A stretch of 64,000 bases of DNA from Deltaproteobacteria bacterium. Lineage in GTDB: Bacteria > Desulfobacterota > Desulfuromonadia > Geobacterales > Geobacteraceae. The position numbers were made by a program, and so were the translations under genes. How positions within the stretch are numbered: position 1 is the first letter of the stretch; every line of letters starts with the position of its first letter. A model generated the notes under the pieces. The model was not told the origin of the DNA. It did not search any database and saw nothing but the letters and a program-made list of their open reading frames with translations. Below, piece after piece: positions 56,353 through 63,877 of this stretch. Location: positions 34,679 through 98,678 of the forward strand of contig JAJZUQ010000004.1 of the NCBI GenBank assembly GCA_021848385.1, read 5' to 3'.

Positions 56353-57321
56353 TCACCGCCTGTATGGCAGTGTGTCCGCCTGGCAGGGGAGCGGTAACGG
56401 CGCGGATGTGAGGGGGATACGGGCAAGGTCGAAAGATTTCACGGCCCAGCCGAGAATTTCCGAGCAGGGAGCCCCGTTCAGATCCGGTGGCGGGGACTGA
56501 CCGAGAAACCGGAGCGCCGCGAACAGGAGTCTCCACCCTTCCCGCTCCAGGTCGCGGTCCGCCAGGGAAACCGCGTTTTCACGCTTGGAGAGCTTCGTTC
56601 CGTCCGGATTGACGACCAGGGGAAGGTGACCGTAGACCGGCGTCGGATAACCGAGGAGCCTCTGCAGGTAGATCTGGCGGGGGGTAGAGGAGAGGAGGTC
56701 GGCGCCGCGTACCACCTGGTTGATGCCGCTTTCGGCATCGTCAACCACCACCGCAAGGTGATAGGCGAAGGGGCCATCGGCCCGCTGGATCACGAAATCA
56801 CCGCAGGACGAGGAGAGGGACTGGCTATAGTGCCCGACGACCAGGTCGTTGAATTCGATCAGTTCGTCGTACACCTTGACCCGCAAGGCCCGTTCGGTCT
56901 TCCCCTCCGGCAGGCCGTCACGACAGGTACCGGGGTAGACCAGCTCGGCACCGTGGGGAGCCGATGATATCCGGGCAATCTCCGACCTGGTACAGCCGCA
57001 GGAATAGGCGAGTCCGGTCCCGAGCAGCCGTTCCATAGCCGACTGGTAGGCCTCCGTGCGGCGGCTCTGGTAGACGACCTCGCCGTCCCACCGGAAACCG
57101 AGGGCCTCCAGGGTGCGGAGCATGTCGTCGGCAATGCCGGGCAGCACGCGGGGAGTGTCAAGGTCCTCCATCCGGAGAAGCCACGTTCCGCCATCCCGGC
57201 GCGCCAGGGCATAGCTCCCGACGGCCGCCACCAGCGACCCCGGGTGGAGCGGCCCCGTGGGAGACGGGGCGAAGCGGCCGACGACAGGCACTGATCCGGC
57301 AATGTCAGCGGCAGGGGTCAT
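56353..57321 (-). CDS. gluQRS: glutamyl-Q tRNA(Asp) synthetase
   Basis: This enzyme attaches glutamate to queuosine in tRNA(Asp). The 322 residues are a truncated GluRS with the HIGH-like GPLHPGS (about 23-29), the zinc-ligand region (CGCTR, then PGTC) and KMSKS-like KLSKREN. No anticodon-binding domain follows, as expected for GluQRS. Confidence 0.94.
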   Translation of the reverse strand: MTPAADIAGSVPVVGRFAPSPTGPLHPGSLVAAVGSYALARRDGGTWLLRMEDLDTPRVLPGIADDMLRTLEALGFRWDGEVVYQSRRTEAYQSAMERLLGTGLAYSCGCTRSEIARISSAPHGAELVYPGTCRDGLPEGKTERALRVKVYDELIEFNDLVVGHYSQSLSSSCGDFVIQRADGPFAYHLAVVVDDAESGINQVVRGADLLSSTPRQIYLQRLLGYPTPVYGHLPLVVNPDGTKLSKRENAVSLADRDLEREGWRLLFAALRFLGQSPPPDLNGAPCSEILGWAVKSFDLARIPLTSAPLPLPCQADTLPYRR

Positions 57322-57371
57322 GAGAAAATTCTACCGTCATGCAGGGATATCAAAATAAATCCTAAAAAACT

Positions 57372-57493
57372 TTGGACACGGAAACATCGGTAAAATCAGG
57401 ATAACGGCGGATTCAGGCCATAATCATCAACCAGGATATTTTGCGGAGTCTATCCGCCTTTATCGAGATGTTATCCGCTTTTTCCGCGTCCAA
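57372..57493. repeat. imperfect long inverted repeat (dispersed-element type)
   Basis: The arms 57372-57412 and 57451-57493 are about 80% complementary, with the recurrent phrases TTGGAC.CGGAAA and GGATAA.GGCGGAT. There is no gene in the 192-bp gap. Confidence 0.55.
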
Positions 57494-57513
57494 TTGCCGT
57501 TTCCAAGTTTACA

Positions 57514-57828
57514 TCATCCAAGGTACGAACAGCAATAATCGGTGAGGGAGTTGACCTTCATGGTAAACGAGGAGTTTGCAGGCACCGTGAAGGATTCCCC
57601 GCCGACGACACGGTCCCATAGGCCGTTCCCCGGCAATTTCACATCCAGTTCACCGGACAGGATTTCCATGACCTCCGCCACCCCGGTGTTGAAGGTGTAC
57701 TCACCGGGCTGCATGAGACCGAGGGTCTTCTTCGACCCGTCGGGAAAGAGTACGGTGCGGCTCGTCACAGCACCACCGAAATAGGCGTTTATTTCGCGAA
57801 CTACGGTTACATTGGTGAATTCTGACAT
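57514..57828 (-). CDS. ppnP: pyrimidine/purine nucleoside phosphorylase (DUF1255)
   Basis: This is a 104-residue cupin-like protein of the PpnP/YaiE family, which phosphorolyses several nucleosides. Family landmarks are AYFGGAVTSRTVLFPDGSKKTLG and a GEYTFNTGVAEVMEI core. It ends in DYCCSYLG. It stands downstream of recG. Confidence 0.93.
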   Translation of the reverse strand: MSEFTNVTVVREINAYFGGAVTSRTVLFPDGSKKTLGLMQPGEYTFNTGVAEVMEILSGELDVKLPGNGLWDRVVGGESFTVPANSSFTMKVNSLTDYCCSYLG

Positions 57829-57855
57829 CTTACCCTCCGTTTTTTATGAGTTATG

Positions 57856-60153
57856 TTACGCAATACCGGCAAGTTCCAACCGCCCACCCCAGCGCTTCAC
57901 CAGTTCCTCCCTGAGCAGGGGGTGCCGCTCCAGGGCGGGGTCCTGCTCCAGAAGCCCGAATGCTTCCCGGCGGGCCTCCTCCAGCAACCGTCCGTCCCGC
58001 AAAATGCTGGCGACACGGAAATCGGGGATTCCCGCCTGGCGGGTACCGAGAAAATCTCCGGGGCCGCGGATCTCCAGGTCCGCCTCGGCGATCCTGAAGC
58101 CGTCGGTGGTGGACTCCATCACCCGGAGCCGCTTCTCCCCGTCCTCCGAAAGCCGGCCGGGGGTAAGGAGGATGCAGCTGGATTTGGCGCTCCCCCGCCC
58201 CACCCGCCCCCGCAGCTGGTGGAGCTGGGAGAGGCCGAACCGCTCGGCGTGCTCGATGACCATCACCGTAGCATTGGGAACGTCGATCCCCACCTCTACG
58301 ACGGTGGTGGCGACCAGGATATGGATCTCCCGGTTCTTGAAGGCGGCCATCATCGACTCCTTCTCCTCCGGCTTGAGGCGGCCATGGAGAAGCCCGATCT
58401 TCAGGTCGGGGAAGACGTCCCGCTGGAGATGCTCCGCCATCTGGGTCGCCGCCTTCAGGTCAGACTTCTCCGTCTCCTCCACCAGAGGATAGATGATATA
58501 AGCCTGCCGCCCCTTCCCTACCTCCTCGCGGATAGTGGCGTAGACCAGCGGACGGCGTGATTCGAAGAAGATACGCGTCTCGATAGGGGTCCGTCCCGGC
58601 GGCAGTTCATCGACGACCGACAGGGAGAGATCGCCGAAGACGGTCATGGCCAAGGTACGGGGGATGGGGGTGGCGGTCATCACCAGGATGTCCGGATTTG
58701 CCCCTTTTTTCTTCAAAAGCCCCCGCTGGATGACGCCGAACCGATGCTGCTCGTCAACGATCCCCAGGCCAAGGCGCGCGAACTCAACCTTATCCTGGAT
58801 CACCGCATGGGTGCCGATAATGATCTGGGCCGTACCGTCCGCCACCCGGGCCAGCGCCTCCGTCTTCGCCTTCCCCTTCAGAGAGGAGGTGATGAGGGCG
58901 ACGGAGACCCCGAGCTGCTCGCACCAGCGGTGGATGGTAAGGTAATGCTGCTCGGCGAGAATCTCGGTGGGGGCCATGATGGCGACCTGATAACCGTTCT
59001 CCACCGCCACCAGTGCCGCCATGAGCGCTACCAGCGTCTTTCCGCTCCCCACGTCCCCCTGCACCAGGCGGTGCATGGGATGGGGAGCCATCATGTCCCC
59101 CTTGATCTCGGAAAGCACCCGGCGCTGGGCGTTGGTCAGCTGGAACGGGAGGAGCTGCAGCAGGGCTTTGGTGTACCGGTGGGTGACGGCGAAGGCTATC
59201 CCCTCCTCCAGCGTCACCCCCCGCTTCTTCAGGGCCAGACCCAGTTCCAGGAAGAAAAACTCGTCGAAAACCAGGGTGCGGTGGCTGGGAGTCTTTCCCT
59301 CGTTCAGCGCCTCAAGCGTCGCGGACTCCCCCGGGAAGTGGACCTCCCGCAGAGCATCGGGCAGGGGGATCAGTCCGTTGCGGCTGACGATATCCCCCGG
59401 CAGCGGGTTCACGGCGGAAGTGGCGAAACCGTCCACCACCTCCTTCTGCACCTTGCGCATGGTCTTCTGGTGGACCCCCTCGGTGAGGGGATAGACCGGC
59501 ACGATCCGGCCGAAGTTGAACGGGTCCCGGGCCATCACCGTCGTCAGGCTCTCCCCCTCCGCCAGCCACTCCACATCCGGATGGTGCACTTCCCGCTGGT
59601 AGCCGTACTGGGCAACCTCGCCGGTGAAAATACCTTTCCGTCCCGGCCGCCAGGCCTTTTTCTGCCAGGCGGGGTTGAAGTGGAACCACTTGAGGGAGAT
59701 GGTGCCGCTCCCGTCGCTCACAATCGCCTCGAAAAAACGCCGACCCCCGCGGGTGGCCACCGTGTCGGCGGTCAGCACCTCGCCGTGGAACACCTCAGTG
59801 TGGCCGGGGCGCAGTTTCCCCACTTTCCGCAGCTCCCGCCGGTCCTCGTAGCGGTTGGGGAGAAGGTAGAGGGCATCCTCCACCGTGACGATCCCCTTCT
59901 TCGCCAGCGCCTCCGCCAGTTTCGGCCCGACTCCCTTGATGAACCGGAAGGGGGTGGTCAGGTTCTTGCGGTTGATGGACTCGGCCAGCGGCACCGGCGC
60001 AGTGGGCTCAATGGTTGGCTGATGGCGCGCCAGCAGGTAGCCCCCGTCCGCGGGAGTCAGTTCCACGCTCTCCCCCGGCTTGAGTCCGAGCTCTTTTACC
60101 ACCTCGGCGGGGATGGTCAGGGTATGGTTGTCGGAAAGTCTGATGATGGGCAT
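57856..60153 (-). CDS. recG: ATP-dependent DNA helicase RecG with an AbrB-like N-terminal domain
   Basis: This helicase reverses stalled forks and processes branched DNA. The 765 residues are longer than E. coli RecG (693). Residues 1-45 (IIRLSDNHTLTIPAEVVKEL) look like an AbrB/SpoVT swapped-hairpin domain. A helix-hairpin-helix-like segment (71-88), the OB wedge (about 110-210), Walker A GDVGSGKT (366-373) and DEQH (467-470) follow. ATG 60153 is chosen because it begins the AbrB-like domain; no good ribosome site is visible, and upstream codons are low-complexity. Confidence 0.93.
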   Translation of the reverse strand: MPIIRLSDNHTLTIPAEVVKELGLKPGESVELTPADGGYLLARHQPTIEPTAPVPLAESINRKNLTTPFRFIKGVGPKLAEALAKKGIVTVEDALYLLPNRYEDRRELRKVGKLRPGHTEVFHGEVLTADTVATRGGRRFFEAIVSDGSGTISLKWFHFNPAWQKKAWRPGRKGIFTGEVAQYGYQREVHHPDVEWLAEGESLTTVMARDPFNFGRIVPVYPLTEGVHQKTMRKVQKEVVDGFATSAVNPLPGDIVSRNGLIPLPDALREVHFPGESATLEALNEGKTPSHRTLVFDEFFFLELGLALKKRGVTLEEGIAFAVTHRYTKALLQLLPFQLTNAQRRVLSEIKGDMMAPHPMHRLVQGDVGSGKTLVALMAALVAVENGYQVAIMAPTEILAEQHYLTIHRWCEQLGVSVALITSSLKGKAKTEALARVADGTAQIIIGTHAVIQDKVEFARLGLGIVDEQHRFGVIQRGLLKKKGANPDILVMTATPIPRTLAMTVFGDLSLSVVDELPPGRTPIETRIFFESRRPLVYATIREEVGKGRQAYIIYPLVEETEKSDLKAATQMAEHLQRDVFPDLKIGLLHGRLKPEEKESMMAAFKNREIHILVATTVVEVGIDVPNATVMVIEHAERFGLSQLHQLRGRVGRGSAKSSCILLTPGRLSEDGEKRLRVMESTTDGFRIAEADLEIRGPGDFLGTRQAGIPDFRVASILRDGRLLEEARREAFGLLEQDPALERHPLLREELVKRWGGRLELAGIA

Positions 60154-60308
60154 GGGAAGCGCCGCCCCCCTCCGAAGCGGCGGGTGCCATAGTAGCATTC
60201 CTGCGGGGTATTTGTGGAGAAAAATTGTGCGATATGGGAGGTGATTTTCGAGGGAAGATGTCGCGTCCTCAGGTAATGTATTGGTAAAATGGATTTCATT
60301 GGAGTAAA

Positions 60309-60338
60309 TTGACTTTGTATTGTTTACTCGGCTATAGT
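60309..60338 (+). promoter_or_regulatory. candidate promoter ahead of the accessory genes
   Basis: TTGACT (60309-60314) and TATAGT (60333-60338) are 18 bases apart, about 160 bp upstream of the first accessory gene. Confidence 0.35.
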
Positions 60339-60366
60339 TTAGCCGGGCTGGGGGGTGGGGTTGTAA

Positions 60367-60412
60367 GGGCATCCCTTGCGGATGCCCGTAAGGGCGGGTG
60401 CAAGCCCCACCT
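60367..60412. repeat. REP-like double hairpin
   Basis: GGGCATCC-CTTGC-GGATGCCC is a perfect eight-base-pair hairpin, followed by a second G/C-rich fold-back (GGGTGCAAGCCC). It has the look of short intergenic repeats common in Geobacter. The rest of the 343-bp gap from 60154 to 60496 shows no gene. Confidence 0.6.
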
Positions 60413-60496
60413 ACGGTTTAAGCACGGAAAACGAATGACATCGAAGCTGAAACATTGTGTCCGAGCTTTTTCCGACGATAGTGGATAGGGGGAGAT

Positions 60497-60964
60497 ATGC
60501 AAAAAAGTTTGGCGATTGTGGCTTTGATAATCATGTCTTTTACTTTCGCAGGTTGTAGCACTCTCAGCACTGGTGGCGGTAATACTCTCAGGGATTATTC
60601 CGCTGATGTGTCTGTCAACACCGATGCCGCCATTTTTGACGGCCTGCCGGACGATCTTGATCCGGCCAGGGTGGCGAAATCAATTCAGTCAAAGGTTGTT
60701 GATGATCTAGTAGATAAAGGCTTGGGAAACGGTGAAGGCAAACGAAAATATGTTGTGAAATGCAACGTCAAATACTTCGGGCATAAGCGAAGAGGTTTGG
60801 GTATCAGCTACATTATTGAATACAAGGTTAGACTAATTGATAATGCTTCTGGGACAGTTGTAGCTTCAGATGAGAATGACCATGATGACAGGGACCTTAT
60901 GACCGTAGTAAATAGGACTTCCAGATTTATTGTGAAATTTATTGCCACTAACGTGGGGAAATAG
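60497..60964 (+). CDS. small lipoprotein of unknown function
   Basis: This is a 155-residue lipoprotein with the lipobox FAGC at about residue 20, then a Gly-rich segment and an alpha/beta domain (VDDLVDKGLGNGEGKRKYVV). I do not recognise the family. GGGGGAG precedes the ATG. It opens the AT-richer accessory stretch and is followed by repeat copy A. Confidence 0.65.
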   Translation: MQKSLAIVALIIMSFTFAGCSTLSTGGGNTLRDYSADVSVNTDAAIFDGLPDDLDPARVAKSIQSKVVDDLVDKGLGNGEGKRKYVVKCNVKYFGHKRRGLGISYIIEYKVRLIDNASGTVVASDENDHDDRDLMTVVNRTSRFIVKFIATNVGK

Positions 60965-60982
60965 CTCATCATCATCTTAGGA

Positions 60983-61050
60983 ACATTAGAGGATTCAGGT
61001 CACAACAATTAACAAGAAACAGATTCAGTATTTGTTAAGAGTTGAGACCT
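60983..61050 (+). repeat. dispersed repeat, copy A
   Basis: It contains the core ACAAGAAACAGATTCAGTAT and an imperfect dyad (AGGTC.CAAC..TTAACAA with TTGTTAA..GTTG.GACCT). It begins 18 bp after the lipoprotein stop. Related copies lie at 62051 and 62759. The remaining gap up to 61254 holds no gene I can support. Confidence 0.8.
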
Positions 61051-61254
61051 GCCCGCATTTTCTTCTGTTTGCTATCCAGATTTTAGATACTATTCTCCGA
61101 ATGATGGCTTTCTTGGCAGGTGCGGTTGTGATGTTTAAGGCAAAACAGCAATTACGAGAGCAAGGTGGTGGCACAACACTCGGTTAGACCTGTCGGCGAT
61201 AAATCCGCCGTTGGTCACCCTCAAGCAGTTGGCCGCAATAATAGGATATGAAAA

Positions 61255-61980
61255 GTGATTGAAGAACAACCAGGAAAAGACTGGAGAGGTTTGCAGAGTA
61301 GGGTATCGAAGATACTCGAAGAATGTGGACTTGTTGCTGAAACTGAGAAAACAATCTCATTAGTCCGTGGCAAGACAGAAGTCGATGTATATGCGATTGA
61401 CCCATTGACTACTCCGGAATCGATCTACATATGTGAGTGTAAACGATGGGCTTCCCGCGTTCCGCAAGGTGAGGTTCAGTCATTTCGCACCGTTGTTGGG
61501 GATGCAGGGGCAAATTTTGGCCTATTCATTTCTTCAGGCGGTTTCCAAGCTGGAGCGCACGAAGTTGTTAAACTCACAAACATTCGCCTTCTAGATTGGA
61601 TGGCCTTCCAACAACTCTTCTTAGAGCGCTGGTGCACTTCATTTTGGATTCCCATTGTCCGCTCAAGAGCAGACGCTATTGCGGGACACACTGAAATGCC
61701 CGGCAATGATGCACCAATTCGATATGCAAATGGCGATCATATAACTGATGCTGAGGCAGTAGGTTTTATCGTTCATGACATGTGGGGTGCCCCTTTTAAT
61801 AACTGGGCACATGGACTTTTAGGAAAACCTGCGAAACCAGTTTCTGAGGCACTGTGGGAATGTAGGAACAAATACTTAAATTACCTACCCACAGAAATTG
61901 CAAATGCCAAATACCTACGTGAGCTTATGGATGCCATTTTGAGGTTTTCCGATTCGTGGATTAAGAAGAGACATTGTTGA
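61255..61980 (+). CDS. Mrr-like restriction-endonuclease-fold protein
   Basis: This is a 241-residue protein whose N-terminal half matches the Mrr-type nuclease fold: Asp44 (VDVYAID), the Glu61-x-Lys63 pair (ICECKRW) and the later hydrophobic strands GLFISSGGF. This gives a complete D...ExK site. The C-terminal half is unrecognised. The start is GTG 61255 with only a weak upstream purine run. It may act in DNA defence; no methylase is nearby, so it might target modified DNA. Confidence 0.7.
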   Translation: MIEEQPGKDWRGLQSRVSKILEECGLVAETEKTISLVRGKTEVDVYAIDPLTTPESIYICECKRWASRVPQGEVQSFRTVVGDAGANFGLFISSGGFQAGAHEVVKLTNIRLLDWMAFQQLFLERWCTSFWIPIVRSRADAIAGHTEMPGNDAPIRYANGDHITDAEAVGFIVHDMWGAPFNNWAHGLLGKPAKPVSEALWECRNKYLNYLPTEIANAKYLRELMDAILRFSDSWIKKRHC

Positions 61981-62050
61981 ACACCATAAGATAAAGAGCT
62001 TGGACGTACAGGGGCATATAGAAGCACACGTTGATATCTCGTTTGGAAAA

Positions 62051-62120
62051 ACCATAGAGGGGTCGGATCTAAAAAATCAACAAGAAACAGATTCAGTATT
62101 TGCTTAAGAGTTGAGTCCCC
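62051..62120 (+). repeat. dispersed repeat, copy B
   Basis: It begins ACCATAGAGG, carries GGTCGGATCT and the same ACAAGAAACAGATTCAGTAT core, and ends TTAAGAGTTGAGTCCCC. It starts 70 bp after the Mrr-like gene. Confidence 0.85.
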
Positions 62121-62175
62121 TATTCATTCTTCCTGTAATCTCCCACGTTGAGCGACTAAAAGAAATGGAGGCAAA

Positions 62176-62733
62176 ATGCCAAAACTGGCGACGCTTCTTA
62201 CTGTAATTCTTTTCGCAGTAACCACTTCGGCAAGCGGAGGCGAGAAACAGAATGTTTTTAACTACAACACCCAGATTGGTATTGCTGAGGTTGCTACTAC
62301 AGGCGATGGATGCCTGACCATTTTGAACTCTACCCTTCGTGAGAACCAGCCGCTAAAGCTGGTCATACTCGGGAAGAAGCAGAAAGTCATCGAGAAAAAA
62401 ATCGGGAAGAAGCTTAAGACAACCTGTTCAACAAATACTGAAACCCCACCAGACGCCTCCTTTTACGCGTTTCCCGTTGGGAAGGAACATTTTGAGCCTG
62501 CCATTGCCATAGTGGGATTCGTTGGTGACTTCAAGGTAGAGGAAGGTGAGCTTCGAGCTGATCTCAACGGCGATGGAACGGCTGAATCTTTCCGATCATG
62601 CACGAGTACTGAAAGTCTTCATTTGACCGTATGGGCAGGCGAGGCTTTGAAATCAAAGAGGCTTTGGCACGAATACTACTATCTTGGCTACGACGTCGTT
62701 CCATCCTGTAATCCCGCTGATTATAGGGACTGA
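62176..62733 (+). CDS. secreted protein of unknown function
   Basis: This 185-residue protein has a signal peptide (MPKLATLLTVILFAVTTSASG) and a mature part with several cysteines. A late DLNGDGTAESFRSC segment resembles an EF-hand-like calcium loop. I do not recognise it. TGGAGG precedes the ATG. It lies between repeat copies B and C. Confidence 0.65.
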   Translation: MPKLATLLTVILFAVTTSASGGEKQNVFNYNTQIGIAEVATTGDGCLTILNSTLRENQPLKLVILGKKQKVIEKKIGKKLKTTCSTNTETPPDASFYAFPVGKEHFEPAIAIVGFVGDFKVEEGELRADLNGDGTAESFRSCTSTESLHLTVWAGEALKSKRLWHEYYYLGYDVVPSCNPADYRD

Positions 62734-62758
62734 CGCTCGACTACCAGCGACAGCAAGA

Positions 62759-62815
62759 ACCATAGAGAGCCAGATCTCAACAATCAACACGAAATAGATT
62801 CAGTCGCTCAACTCT
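62759..62815 (+). repeat. dispersed repeat, copy C (diverged)
   Basis: It shares ACCATAGAG, AGATCT, CAACAATCAACA and GATTCAG with copies A and B, but its right end instead reads CTCAACTCTCC, which resembles the complement of the B end. It starts 26 bp after the previous gene. Confidence 0.65.
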
Positions 62816-62832
62816 CCCCCCCCATACCATAT

Positions 62833-62867
62833 TAACGCTTGACGTTATTAACGCTTAGCGTTATTCT
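62833..62867 (+). promoter_or_regulatory. higBA promoter with two operator palindromes
   Basis: TAACG-N5-CGTTA (62833-62847) and the perfect TAACGCT-T-AGCGTTA (62849-62863) are 16 bp apart. TTGACG (62839-62844) and TATTCT (62862-62867) are 17 bases apart and are covered by the palindromes, so repressor binding would block the promoter. Confidence 0.8.
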
Positions 62868-62873
62868 TTTCAC

Positions 62874-63155
62874 ATGATCCAGTCTTTCAAGTGCAAGGAA
62901 ACAGAAAAGATATTCAACGGCCGCTTTTCTGCCAGACTTCCGCAGGACATCCAGCGCCTTGCCGCGCGGAAACTGGATCTGATTGACGCTGCTGGAGAGC
63001 TGGACGATTTTAAGTCACCGCCGGGCAACCGCCTTGAGGCACTTTCCGGCAATAGGACCGGCCAGTACAGTATCCGCATCAACGACCAGTGGCGGATCTG
63101 CTTCGTATGGCGCGACGGTAACGCCTATGAACTGGAGATCGTGGACTACCATTAA
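62874..63155 (+). CDS. higB: HigB/RelE-family toxin
   Basis: This 93-residue mRNA interferase-type toxin matches the HigB/killer-protein family (LPQDIQRLAARKLDLIDAAG, then RTGQYSIRINDQWRICFVW). It is encoded ahead of its antitoxin, the usual order for higBA. There is no Shine-Dalgarno before the ATG, and the -10 hexamer ends only six bases upstream. Confidence 0.93.
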   Translation: MIQSFKCKETEKIFNGRFSARLPQDIQRLAARKLDLIDAAGELDDFKSPPGNRLEALSGNRTGQYSIRINDQWRICFVWRDGNAYELEIVDYH

Positions 63156-63165
63156 GGAGCATGTC

Positions 63166-63471
63166 ATGAGCAAACGAGATTTCCCCCCCATTCACCCCGG
63201 AGAAATCCTCAGAGAGGAGTTTCTGGTTCCGTTGGGCATCAGCCAGTATCGGCTCGCCAAGGAAATTCATGTTCCAGCCCGGCGTGTCAATGAGATCGTT
63301 TTGGAAAAACGCGGCATTTCAGCCGACACTGCGCTTCGCCTTGGCCGGTACTTCGGAACTACTGCCCAATTCTGGATTAACCTGCAGGCTCGTTACGACC
63401 TTGAAGTGGCACGTGATGCCATAGAGGAGACACTGGAACTGGAAATCAAACCGTTCAACAAAGCAGCCTGA
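63166..63471 (+). CDS. higA: HigA-family antitoxin
   Basis: This 101-residue XRE-type antitoxin has a helix-turn-helix (GISQYRLAKEIHVPARRVNEIV) and the family phrase IHPGEILREEFL. It binds HigB and, by analogy, represses the operon. ATG 63166 has AAGGAG at 63154-63159, seven bases away, far stronger than the toxin start. Confidence 0.95.
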   Translation: MSKRDFPPIHPGEILREEFLVPLGISQYRLAKEIHVPARRVNEIVLEKRGISADTALRLGRYFGTTAQFWINLQARYDLEVARDAIEETLELEIKPFNKAA

Positions 63472-63513
63472 GTCCCCTCGGGAATAAGGCGTTGCAGTCA
63501 GGAAAAAATAGAA

Positions 63514-63539
63514 AAAGGGCAACCTTGTGGTCGCCCTTT
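63514..63539. terminator. terminator after higBA
   Basis: AAAGGGC/GCCCTTT form the outer stem with some inner pairing, flanked by A-rich and T-containing tracts; it probably works for both directions. Confidence 0.65.
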
Positions 63540-63588
63540 CTAATAATTTAATTCAAACATTACGATTTTGTCATGTAATTACTTCGAG

Positions 63589-63812
63589 TTATCCACGTTA
63601 CTTCATTCTTTTACCGGTTTTCACTTTGTTGCATAATTGTAAAAAATACACTGTGCACAAGAATAACTATTGACACGTTATTACAGGTAGTTAGACAAGC
63701 TGCCTATCTGTTGTGCAAAATGCAGAAGCACCCGTTGTAACATTGCATTTTTGGAACTTATCCACAGCTATCGGGCACTTTTCCACATGGCTTGTGTATA
63801 CATTTATCCACA
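63589..63812. other. cluster of DnaA boxes in AT-rich DNA
   Basis: Perfect boxes TTATCCACA lie at 63758-63766 and 63804-63812. One-mismatch boxes are at 63589-63597 (TTATCCACG), 63779-63787 (TTTTCCACA), and, in the other orientation, 63652-63660 and 63793-63801. The surrounding 400-bp gene-free stretch is AT-rich. This could be an origin, a DnaA-titration site or a regulatory region. Confidence 0.75.
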
Positions 63813-63877
63813 CAAACCATTCTAATAATTCCGTCCTCACATAGTGATGCAGGAATGTGCATTAGGTGTTATCTTCA

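Noticed and set aside
58744..60192. 482-codon plus-strand frame opposite recG
   Set aside because: Antisense shadow of the recG helicase; residue use is typical of a reverse-complement frame.
60983..62815. Classical integron attC sites
   Set aside because: Only copy B has a GTTRRRY-like heptamer and none has a matching RYYYAAC partner; no IntI gene is visible. The array idea is kept only as a hypothesis for an unknown system.
63541..63877. Firm call of the chromosomal origin
   Set aside because: DnaA boxes are clear, but no dnaA/dnaN/gyrB neighbours and no skew data are available in the window.
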